Source of the DNA: Actinomycetota bacterium
GTDB taxonomy: Bacteria; Actinomycetota; Actinomycetes; Streptosporangiales; Streptosporangiaceae
NCBI GenBank assembly: GCA_003168255.1
Contig: PMSU01000055.1
Span: 42,551 to 106,550, forward strand
DNA length: 64,000 nucleotides
Direction: 5' to 3'
Shown: positions 35,949 to 44,330 of the stretch, piece after piece
Layout: each line of letters begins with the position of its first letter
Numbering within the stretch: the stretch's first letter is position 1
Translations under genes and position numbers: made by a program
The notes under the pieces: model-generated
What the model was told of the DNA's origin: nothing
Seen by the model: the letters and a program-made list of their open reading frames with translations, nothing else
The model's database searches: none

Positions 35949-37759
35949 TGACCAGTAAGCAAGGGTGGTCCGCCCGCACCTTCGGCAATGAGGACCGGCT
36001 GCCGCGGGTACCGTTGCCCGCACTGGAGGAGAGCTGCAAGCGGTTCATTTCCTGGTGCGCACCGCTGCTAACCTCACGCGAGCTGGCTGCGACCGAGACC
36101 GCGGTGAATGCGTTCCTGCGGCCGCATGGCCCTGGCCGCAAGCTGCACTCCGCGCTCCAGGAGTACGACGCCAGCGATGGCGTGCACAGCTGGCTCGACA
36201 CGTTCTGGCCTTACCGGTACCTGGGCCGCCGCGACCGCATCGCGCTCAATGCCAACTTCTTCTTCTTGTTCGCCGATTCGGGCGAACAGCAGCTGGACCG
36301 GGCGGCCGGGCTCATCGCCGCAGCCGTCGACTACAAGCTGCGGCTCGACGAGGAGCTTGTCGAGCCGGTCGTCCAGCGCGGGCAGCCCCTCTCGATGGAG
36401 CAGAACAAGTTCCTGTTCTCATCGACCCGGATACCTGGGCGCGAGCAGGACACGGTCCGCACGCCCTACAGCGCGCAATGGCCCGGCCCGTCCCGAGCCC
36501 GCCACATCGTGGTGTTCTTCCGGGGGAACATGTTCCGCTTGGACGTGCTGGGCGGCGATGGACAGTGCCACAACCTGGACGAGCTCAAGGACGGCCTGCG
36601 CGCGATCATGGACGCGGGCGAGGTCGCGGCCGGGCCAGGCGCGTCCGTCGGGCACCTCACCACCAAGGCGAGGGCGGAGTGGGCGGCTAGCCGGGAGGCG
36701 CTGCTGGCCTGCCATCGCGGGAACGCCGCCGCACTCGATGACGTGGAGACGGCGCTCTTTTGCGTGTGCCTGGAGGACTTCGCGCCGAAGGACGCGCTGG
36801 CGGCGTGCGACCAGCTGCTGCATGGTGACAGCGGCAACCGGTGGTTCGACAAGTCCGTCTCACTGATCGTCTTCCGGGATGGCACCGCAGGGATCAACGT
36901 GGAGCACTGCGGTCTGGACGGGACGACAATCCTCAGCTTCGTCGACGCGCTGCTCGGCGCACCCGCGCCCGAGCAGTCACCGAATCCGGGGTCCCGGTCT
37001 CAGGATCCGGCGGCCGTCAGGCCCGTGACGTTCGTGCTCGACGATCACCTGCGGGCCGACGTGCAGGCTGCGGCCGCCGCGTTCGCCGCCTACGCGGCCG
37101 GCACCGCCACCACGATCGTGTCGTTCGACGACTTCGGCGCCAACCAGGCCAAGCAGCTGCGGATCTCGCCGGATGCCTTCGTGCAGATGGCCTATCAACT
37201 TGCCCACAACCGCGCCAAGGGATTCATCGGCGCCACCTACGAGTCGATCGCCACCCGGCAGTACGGGTGGGGGCGCACCGAGGCGATGCGCGTCGTCACG
37301 CCCGAGGTGCTGGCGTTCGTGGCAACCATGGACGACCCCCTGGTGGATGCGGTCACCCGCAGGACGAGGTTCCGGGTCGCCGCCGCCAAGCACGTCCAGC
37401 GGGCGAAGGAGTGCCAGGCGGGTCATGCACCCGAGCAGCACCTGTGGGAGCTACAGCTGATCCAGCGGCGGCGCGGCGCGGCGCTTGGGGTGTCCGAGCC
37501 GGATCTGTACAAGACGCCGGGCTGGCTCAAGATGCGCGACGACTACCTGAGCACCAGTTCCGCGCCCTCAGCCAACATCGCGTACTTCGGCTTCGGATCG
37601 ACCAGCAGTCAGTGCATCGGCGTCGCGTACGTGCTGCTCCCGGACCGCTTCAACCTGTACTTGAGCACGCCACTCGCGGTGGCCGACGAGATGTTCGTGT
37701 TCGCCGACAAGCTCCGCGACGCGGTGCGCGAACTCCAGGATCTGCTGTCGGCGCAGTAG
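35948..37759 (+). CDS. Choline/carnitine O-acyltransferase family protein
   Basis: NVEHCGLDGTT catalytic His region; TYESIATRQYGWGRTEAMRVVT; DDYLSTSSAPSANIAYFGFGS; overlaps previous stop (ATGA). Confidence 0.88.
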   Translation: MTSKQGWSARTFGNEDRLPRVPLPALEESCKRFISWCAPLLTSRELAATETAVNAFLRPHGPGRKLHSALQEYDASDGVHSWLDTFWPYRYLGRRDRIALNANFFFLFADSGEQQLDRAAGLIAAAVDYKLRLDEELVEPVVQRGQPLSMEQNKFLFSSTRIPGREQDTVRTPYSAQWPGPSRARHIVVFFRGNMFRLDVLGGDGQCHNLDELKDGLRAIMDAGEVAAGPGASVGHLTTKARAEWAASREALLACHRGNAAALDDVETALFCVCLEDFAPKDALAACDQLLHGDSGNRWFDKSVSLIVFRDGTAGINVEHCGLDGTTILSFVDALLGAPAPEQSPNPGSRSQDPAAVRPVTFVLDDHLRADVQAAAAAFAAYAAGTATTIVSFDDFGANQAKQLRISPDAFVQMAYQLAHNRAKGFIGATYESIATRQYGWGRTEAMRVVTPEVLAFVATMDDPLVDAVTRRTRFRVAAAKHVQRAKECQAGHAPEQHLWELQLIQRRRGAALGVSEPDLYKTPGWLKMRDDYLSTSSAPSANIAYFGFGSTSSQCIGVAYVLLPDRFNLYLSTPLAVADEMFVFADKLRDAVRELQDLLSAQ

Positions 37760-37769
37760 CCGCGGCCGG

Positions 37770-38534
37770 TCACTGGCGCCAGGCAGGGAGCCGCCGCTCC
37801 AGGAATGCGTGAATGCCTTCCTGCGCCTCGTCGCTGGCGAACAGCCGGGCGGACAGCGCCGCCATGCCCGCCGAGTCGGTGGCCAGCCGCTGCCGGCGGG
37901 CGCTGGTGACCAGCCTCTTGGTCTCCGCCGAGCCCTGCGGTGAGGTCTGGCGGATCTGGTCCAGCAGCGCGCCGATCACGGCGTCGATGTCGTCGGCGCT
38001 GGCCGCCATGGTGATCAGGCCGAGCTCGGCCGCCGTCGCGGCGTCGAACGTCTCGCCGGTGAGGTAATAGCGGGCCGCGGCGCGGGGCTGCATCAGGTCC
38101 AGCGTGGTCAGCGAGATGATCGCGGGTGCCAGGCCGATGCGGACTTCGGTGAACGCGAACGATGCGGCATCGGTCGCGACGGCAATATCGCAGGCGCCGA
38201 TGATGCCCATGCCGCCGGCCCGCACATGTCCGCCGATCTTGGCGAGCACCGGCTTGTCCAGCTCGACGATCGTGGTCAGGACCGTCATTATCGCCCTGGC
38301 GGCGTCGGCGCTCGGCTGGCTGCCGGCCTCGGACAGGTCCGCGCCGGAGCAAAAGACACGGCCGGTGTGCGTGAGCACGACGGCCCGGACAGTCGGGTCG
38401 CCACCTGATGCTGTCAGGCTGCTGGCGAGTTCGCTCACCAGCGTTCGGGAGAGGGCATTTCGGTTTTTGGGGGAGTCGAGCGTGATCGTCGCGACGTTGT
38501 CGCTGACGTCGTAGTGCACGAGTGAGGTCGTCAC
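37770..38534 (-). CDS. Enoyl-CoA hydratase/isomerase
   Basis: VATITLDSPKNRNALSRTLVSEL; VFCSGADLSE; GGGMG-like RAGGMGIIGACDIAVATD. Confidence 0.92.
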   Translation of the reverse strand: MTTSLVHYDVSDNVATITLDSPKNRNALSRTLVSELASSLTASGGDPTVRAVVLTHTGRVFCSGADLSEAGSQPSADAARAIMTVLTTIVELDKPVLAKIGGHVRAGGMGIIGACDIAVATDAASFAFTEVRIGLAPAIISLTTLDLMQPRAAARYYLTGETFDAATAAELGLITMAASADDIDAVIGALLDQIRQTSPQGSAETKRLVTSARRQRLATDSAGMAALSARLFASDEAQEGIHAFLERRLPAWRQ

Positions 38535-38556
38535 CGCCTGAGCGTAGCCTGCCGGT

Positions 38557-39150
38557 GTGGGCTCTCAGCCGGACCTGGCCGGCAATCCGGATCGGCTCCG
38601 GTGGAATGCCAGGTACGAAGACGGCTTCGGGGGGTCGTTCGGTCCCCATCCGCTGGCGGAGCGGGCGTTGTCCTTGCGGCTGCCCGGCGGGCCCGTTCTT
38701 GACCTGGCAAGCGGGCCGTCGGGCAGCGCGCTGCTGGCCGCCGCGGCCGGGCGCCAGGTCACGGCCGTCGACGTCTCCGAGGTGGCACTCGACCTGCTGC
38801 GCCGCGAATCGCTGCGCCGTGGGCTCGATGGTCTGATCACGCTCGTGCATGCCGATCTGGCGGCCTGGCAGCCGCGGCCTGGCGGCTATTCGCTGGTGCT
38901 GTGCACTGGTTTCTGGGACCGGGCCGTGTTCGGCGCCGCGGTGGCGGCGGTGACGGCTGGCGGCCTGATCGGCTGGGAGGCGTTCACCGTTGACGCGCGG
39001 CGCGCGCGACCTGGGCTGTGCGCCGGATGGTGCCTGGATCCCGGCGAGCCGGCCGTGCTGCTCCCCGCCGGGTTTACCGTCCTCGCCCAGGACGACCTGC
39101 CAGATGAGCGCTCGGGCACGAAGCGAAGGCTGCTGGCCCGGTTCGGATAG
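38557..39150 (+). CDS. SAM-dependent methyltransferase (TehB/methyltransf_25-like)
   Basis: RWNARYEDGFGGS; VLDLASGPSGSALLAAAAGRQVTAVDVSEVAL. Confidence 0.83.
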   Translation: MGSQPDLAGNPDRLRWNARYEDGFGGSFGPHPLAERALSLRLPGGPVLDLASGPSGSALLAAAAGRQVTAVDVSEVALDLLRRESLRRGLDGLITLVHADLAAWQPRPGGYSLVLCTGFWDRAVFGAAVAAVTAGGLIGWEAFTVDARRARPGLCAGWCLDPGEPAVLLPAGFTVLAQDDLPDERSGTKRRLLARFG

Positions 39151-39153
39151 CGG

Positions 39154-39675
39154 TCAGGCCGACGGAGTGTCACGGGCGAGCCGCGCGGGCGTGGTTCCCT
39201 CGCTGATGGTGAGCTGATCGAACCAGCCGCATCGCGGATCGCCGGGCGGCCGGTCGAACCGGGTCACGTACGGCTTGAGATCGATCACGGGCGTCCCGTC
39301 GATGACGTCGACGCCTGCGAACACGACGCTCTGGCCGGTCACCCGGAGCAAGCGGATCAGGCTGAGCCCGATCGGGTTGACCCGGCGCGGCCCGCGGGTG
39401 GCGAATATGCCCATCAGGCGCTGCTGGCTTCGCAGCAGGAAGGGCACCTGCTGGAGAGGCGGGGCGCCGGCCTGATCAGCTGGCCGGTGTAGCCAGGTGA
39501 GCAGCCAGGCGTAGTCGAAGTCCTCGAGTCCCGCCAGGCCGGCCAGGTAGGGCGCGGCGATGTCGATCGTGCCGTGCTCGGCGCGGTTGAGGCCGGCCTG
39601 GATCGGCGTGGTCTCAAGCTCCGAATGGCTGGTGCGGACAACGCCTATCACTGGCAGCGGAACGGTAGCGGTCAC
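39154..39675 (-). CDS. TrmO/TsaA-family tRNA methyltransferase
   Basis: IGVVRTSHSE...FDYAWLLTWLHRP...IFATRGPRRVNPIGLSLIRLL...VIDLKPYV. Confidence 0.85.
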   Translation of the reverse strand: MTATVPLPVIGVVRTSHSELETTPIQAGLNRAEHGTIDIAAPYLAGLAGLEDFDYAWLLTWLHRPADQAGAPPLQQVPFLLRSQQRLMGIFATRGPRRVNPIGLSLIRLLRVTGQSVVFAGVDVIDGTPVIDLKPYVTRFDRPPGDPRCGWFDQLTISEGTTPARLARDTPSA

Positions 39676-39698
39676 CGGAGCGAGCGTAGCCTGCCGGT

Positions 39699-40514
39699 GT
39701 GGGCAAGATCGAGGACGAGATCCGCATCGACGCCGAGGATGCGCTTGGCGGTCTTGACGGGCTGGACGTGCGGCGGATGTTCAGCGGCTGGGGTTTCTAC
39801 CGGCATGGCCTGCTGTTTGCTGCCGCCTGGGAGGGCGAGTTCCGGTTCCGCACCCGCCAGGGCCGCCGCTGGGTCTATGAGGTCGTGGACCCGGGGATGC
39901 TGGACCGTCCGGAAGAACTGGTCACCGCCGCCCGTGGAGTTCTGGCCGCCCTGGAGCGCGAGCCCGCGGCCGCAGCCAGGCCCGAGCGGCGGGGCACCGG
40001 CGAGGCCGTCTCGATCAAGCCCTACCACCCGGCCTGGGCGGCCGCGTTCCAGGACGAGCGCCGCCTGCTGGAGCAGACGATCGGCGAATACGTCGAGGAC
40101 GGCATCCATCATGTGGGCAGCACCGCGGTTCCCGGGCTGGCTGCCAAGCCGATTATCGACATCCTGGCCGGGATCCGCGATCTGGATGGCGCCCGCCCGT
40201 GCATCGACCTGGTTGCCCCGCTCGGCTACCTGTACGCTCCCTACCGCGCCGATGAGATGCTCTGGTTCTGTAAGCCGCATCCCAGTCGGCGCACCCATCA
40301 CCTGCACCTGGTCCCGGTCGGCTCCGAGCGCTACCGCGACGAGTTGCGGTTCCGCGACTACCTGAGGGCCCACCGGGAAAGCCGGGATGAATACGCCCGC
40401 CTTAAGCGCGGTCTGGCCATGAAGTTCCGCCTGGACCGGGAAGCCTACACCGGCGCCAAGACGGCATTCGTGAATGACATACTCAGCCGCGCAGACGACG
40501 ATGCCGCGAGGTGA
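39699..40514 (+). CDS. TfoX-N domain fused to GrpB/UPF0157 nucleotidyltransferase-like domain
   Basis: N-term VRRMFSGWGFYRHGLLFAAAWEGEFRFRT; C-term VSIKPYHPAWAAAFQDERRLLEQTI...HHVGSTAVPGLAAKPIIDILAGI. Confidence 0.85.
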   Translation: MGKIEDEIRIDAEDALGGLDGLDVRRMFSGWGFYRHGLLFAAAWEGEFRFRTRQGRRWVYEVVDPGMLDRPEELVTAARGVLAALEREPAAAARPERRGTGEAVSIKPYHPAWAAAFQDERRLLEQTIGEYVEDGIHHVGSTAVPGLAAKPIIDILAGIRDLDGARPCIDLVAPLGYLYAPYRADEMLWFCKPHPSRRTHHLHLVPVGSERYRDELRFRDYLRAHRESRDEYARLKRGLAMKFRLDREAYTGAKTAFVNDILSRADDDAAR

Positions 40515-40566
40515 GGCGGCCCTGAGCACGCCGCCTTATGCTGGGTGTGAGGCCGAAGGAGGTCCC

Positions 40567-41586
40567 GTGGCCATCAAGTCAGCTAGGACGGCAACCTGGC
40601 GCGCTGGGTGGGCGCGGACCGGGGGAGTGCTGCTGATGGCAGCAGGCGTCCTTGCCGCAGCGCCAGGACCGATCGCCGCCGCCGCTCCGGCTGCACCGGC
40701 TGCACCGGCTGCACCGCAGACGTGGACGGCCCCGGCGGGCATACCGGCGGCGATGACGAACGCGGGATCACCCGCACTGGCAAACTACAACGGCGTCCTC
40801 TACGCGGCATGGCAGGGCCAGTCGAGTCCTTATCACATTTACTACTCGGCCTACAACGGTCATACCTGGTCGGCGGAGGCGACTGTGCCGTCGGCCCTGA
40901 CCAACTACCGGACCGGCCCGGCACTCGGCGTCTACAACGGTGACCTGTATGTCGCGTGGCAGGGTCAGTCGACTCCCTTTCACATTTGGTATGCGGCCTT
41001 TGACGGCAAGGCCTGGACGGCCGAGGCGAAAGTCCCGTCGGCCCTGGACCACATAAGCTCGACCCCGGGTCTCGCCGCGTACGACGGGAACCTCTATCTC
41101 GCCTGGACAGGTGAGTCGTCACCGTATGCCGTCTACTACTCCGCGTTCAACGGCACGAGCTGGACGGCGCAAGCGAAAATCCCCTCCTCGAGCAGCGACA
41201 ACTTCCAGGCTACTGACACCCCGCTGGCCGTGTACAACAGCCAGCTGTACGCGTCGTGGGAGACGACGGCGAGTAATGAGCTGGTGTACGCAGCATTTGA
41301 CGGCGCCTCGTGGTCGAGCCCGGCGGACGTCGGGGCGACGTCCGATGCTGGTCCTGCGCTCGCGGTGAAGGGCAAGAAACTCTACGAGTCCTGGATTGAT
41401 TACTCCAGCCTTGACGTCATGTGGGCCTCGTTCAAGGGCAAGAGCTGGACGGTCGGGAAAGCGATTCCGGGCGCGTCGGTCTTTATAGAGACCGGCCCGG
41501 CTCTGGCGGCCTATAGCGGCTCGCTGTTTGACGCGTGGGATCCGGATTCGTCCCCTTCGGCGATCGGGTACTCGCTAGGCCCCTGA
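40567..41586 (+). CDS. Secreted sialidase-like beta-propeller repeat protein
   Basis: Signal peptide; repeated blades (YNGDLYVAWQGQSTPFHIWYAAFDGKAWTAEAKVPSAL). Confidence 0.75.
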   Translation: MAIKSARTATWRAGWARTGGVLLMAAGVLAAAPGPIAAAAPAAPAAPAAPQTWTAPAGIPAAMTNAGSPALANYNGVLYAAWQGQSSPYHIYYSAYNGHTWSAEATVPSALTNYRTGPALGVYNGDLYVAWQGQSTPFHIWYAAFDGKAWTAEAKVPSALDHISSTPGLAAYDGNLYLAWTGESSPYAVYYSAFNGTSWTAQAKIPSSSSDNFQATDTPLAVYNSQLYASWETTASNELVYAAFDGASWSSPADVGATSDAGPALAVKGKKLYESWIDYSSLDVMWASFKGKSWTVGKAIPGASVFIETGPALAAYSGSLFDAWDPDSSPSAIGYSLGP

Positions 41587-41605
41587 CGGGTGTAACTTCC
41601 TCAGC

Positions 41606-42715
41606 ATGAGCAACAAGGACAACGGTGATAGCCAGCGCGGATCAGGCCGGTGGATCATCTTCATCCCCGCCTTAGGCTGCCTCGGTGTTGCCGCCATCGC
41701 CGTCTACGTCCTGCAGGTTTCGAGCGGAGTCCGGTGGAGCGTCTTCGGGACGGCGGTGGCAATAGCGGGTGCGGCCGGCCTGGCCGGCGGGATCGTTGGC
41801 TTCTTGTTCGGAATCCCGCACACCGTCCAGGCCACCGCTGCGCCGACTAGCGGCACGCAGTACCAGGGCAACACCAACCTGGAGCAGGTGTCCGATTGGC
41901 TGACGAAGATCATCGTTGGCGTCGGCCTGGTCCAGATCGGCCGCGCTTTGCCCGCTCTGAGCAAACTTGCCAAGAACATGAAGGCGCCGCTCGGCGGACT
42001 GGCGTCGAGCTCGGCGTTCGGCTTGGCGCTGACCATTTCCTACGCTGTGCTCGGCTTTCTCTTCCTCTATCTGTGGGCGCGCGAGAAATTCCCGCGGGAA
42101 CTACAGGCGGCCGCGACTATCCAGGAGCAGATTGATAAGCGCGAATCCGCCCAGTCGAATGCACTGAGCCTGGTTAATCGTCAGCTCAGCTCCTTGAAGG
42201 GCGGCGTGCCGCCAACGCAAGACGAGCTGAACCAGGCCATTACTACCGCGCCGGACTCCACTCGTCTCCAGATCTTCAATCAAGCCGAGCATGCCCGTAA
42301 CGTAAACTGGGATAAAGATAAGCCGCTGATGGCGCTGACGATTCCAGTGTTCCGCGGGCTTATCGCTGCCGACACGGAGAATCAATACCACCGGAATCAC
42401 GGCTCGCTGGGCTGGGCGCTGAAGGATCAGCCGGACCCCCAGTGGCAGGCGGCGAGTGACGAGCTCACCACCGCGATCGAGATTCGGGACAAGCTCAAGG
42501 TGGCCGGCTGGAAACTGTACGAAGCGAACCGCGCGCTCTGCGGCATCCACCTGGTCGTTGAACTAACAACTGGAGATCCAAGGGTTGCATCGCTTAGCGC
42601 GGCGATTAATCAGGATATAGCCGCTGCCCGGACAGATGACTACGCCAAGAAGATGATCGAGGGCGACGAGGCCAACGTGGATATCCGGTGGTGGATAAGC
42701 CAGCAGCACGGGTAA
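41606..42715 (+). CDS. Membrane protein with N-terminal TM domain and C-terminal helical domain
   Basis: GGIVGFLFGIPHTVQ...NTNLEQVSDWLTKIIVGVGLVQIG; at least three TM segments. Confidence 0.7.
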   Translation: MSNKDNGDSQRGSGRWIIFIPALGCLGVAAIAVYVLQVSSGVRWSVFGTAVAIAGAAGLAGGIVGFLFGIPHTVQATAAPTSGTQYQGNTNLEQVSDWLTKIIVGVGLVQIGRALPALSKLAKNMKAPLGGLASSSAFGLALTISYAVLGFLFLYLWAREKFPRELQAAATIQEQIDKRESAQSNALSLVNRQLSSLKGGVPPTQDELNQAITTAPDSTRLQIFNQAEHARNVNWDKDKPLMALTIPVFRGLIAADTENQYHRNHGSLGWALKDQPDPQWQAASDELTTAIEIRDKLKVAGWKLYEANRALCGIHLVVELTTGDPRVASLSAAINQDIAAARTDDYAKKMIEGDEANVDIRWWISQQHG

Positions 42716-42915
42716 GCCGTTACGCTGCCCGGTTGCCACGTCGTGATCATGGCACGAGCTGGACGGCGCAGGCGACAATCCCGTCGCTCAGGCATTGCTT
42801 TCCGCCCGGTCCGGGGAGACAGTGGGGTAGACCGTTTGGTTGAACCCCCGATAATCGTGTCGCCCTGGACCCCGGCGGCGTGTGGTGAACCACACCCTGA
42901 GCCGGGAAGGCGGCC

Positions 42916-43575
42916 ATGTCACCATTAGTCAATTTCAAGATCGGCCCGCGCTGCCTCGCGGTCCTGGCCGCGGTCGGTGCCCTGACGCTGACCGCAACCG
43001 CCAGCGCTGGCGCCACCGCGACCTGCAAGCCCTGGACAATCAGCCCCGGCGGGAACATCACCGCGACGTCCAGCAAGATCACGCTGACAGACACCGCGTC
43101 GGGTATCCCCCTCACCTGCACGTCCTCGCACGCGTCCGGCACCCTCATGTCGGGCAGCTGGCTGCCGGGCACCGGTCTCGGGTCCATCACGACGCTGTCC
43201 TTCAACAAGTGCACCGACCCGATCAGCCTGACCTTCTCCGTGGCGTCAAATGCCCTCCCGTGGTCGCTGAATGCCAGGTACTACGGCTCCGGCAGCGGCG
43301 TCACCCACGGCACCCTTACCGGCATCGGCATCACCATTACCGGCATCAACTCCAGCTGCGACGCGACCGCGGACGGGACAGCAGCCGGCGCGGACAACGG
43401 CCGGGTCAACATCACGTACACCAACAGCACCGGCAAGCTGAAGATTCTCCCCACCGGCGGCAACCTGCACATCTACAACGTCAGCGACTGCCCCAGCGGC
43501 ATCAACAGCGGCGACGCCACGTCCCTCGCCGGGACCTACAAGGTGACGCCCGCGCAGACCATCACCAGCCCCTGA
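42916..43575 (+). CDS. Secreted hypothetical protein
   Basis: Signal peptide LAVLAAVGALTLTATASAGATA; Ser/Thr/Gly-rich beta-type sequence with paired Cys. Confidence 0.7.
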   Translation: MSPLVNFKIGPRCLAVLAAVGALTLTATASAGATATCKPWTISPGGNITATSSKITLTDTASGIPLTCTSSHASGTLMSGSWLPGTGLGSITTLSFNKCTDPISLTFSVASNALPWSLNARYYGSGSGVTHGTLTGIGITITGINSSCDATADGTAAGADNGRVNITYTNSTGKLKILPTGGNLHIYNVSDCPSGINSGDATSLAGTYKVTPAQTITSP

Positions 43576-43646
43576 CCGGCGGTCGGCCCGCTGCGCTCGG
43601 ATGCCGATCGCGAGTGGCTGGCCCTGGTCCGTTCGGAAAAAAGATT

Positions 43647-44297
43647 CTAGACGCCGACCAGGGGGAGGAATACGTCGTCCACGATTTCGACGATGGCACG
43701 ATCGGATGTCGGGGTGCGGGTCAGGAATAGTTCGTGGCGGAGCATGTCGATCGGGAGCGAGGCGACCCTCGGGGTGATGTCAGCGCGGACCTCGCCCCGA
43801 TCCGCGGCGCGCTTGAGGATGGTCGCCATGACGTCGCCGCCGACGTGGATGAGCTGAGCCTGGAGCTGAGAGAACAGCTCGGCGTCGGCGAAGTAGTCGC
43901 CGAGCAGGCCGTAGATGGTCTCGGGGCCGACCTGGGTCAGCCGGCCGGAGTACCGGCGCAACACGGCGAGCACATCGCCTCGCAGGCTGCCGGTGTCAGG
44001 CACCTCGCCGGAGAGCAGCGGGCGGTGGCGTCGCAGCGCGGCGATCACCAGCTCGGCCCGGTTGCGCCACCGGCGGTAGAGGACGGCTCTGCTGGTGCCG
44101 GCCCGGTCGGCGACAGCCTCCATCGTCAGATCCGCGTACCCGGTGGCCTGAAGCTCTTCCCAGGCGGCATCGAGCAGGGCGGTCTCCAGCGCCGTTCCCC
44201 GTCGCCGGGTGCTCCCGCCGCTATGCCTGTGCGGCGGCGCTGCTGGACAGGTCGCGCCTCGGGAACTCGTCATTCGCGCTCGCTCCTTACCGGACAC
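43647..44297 (-). CDS. TetR/AcrR-family regulator
   Basis: ALETALLDAAWEELQATGYADLTMEAVADRAGTSRAVLYRRWRNRAEL. Confidence 0.9.
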   Translation of the reverse strand: MSGKERARMTSSRGATCPAAPPHRHSGGSTRRRGTALETALLDAAWEELQATGYADLTMEAVADRAGTSRAVLYRRWRNRAELVIAALRRHRPLLSGEVPDTGSLRGDVLAVLRRYSGRLTQVGPETIYGLLGDYFADAELFSQLQAQLIHVGGDVMATILKRAADRGEVRADITPRVASLPIDMLRHELFLTRTPTSDRAIVEIVDDVFLPLVGV

Positions 44298-44330
44298 CCG
44301 TATCTTAGCGGGCGCGATAACTGGGCGCGA

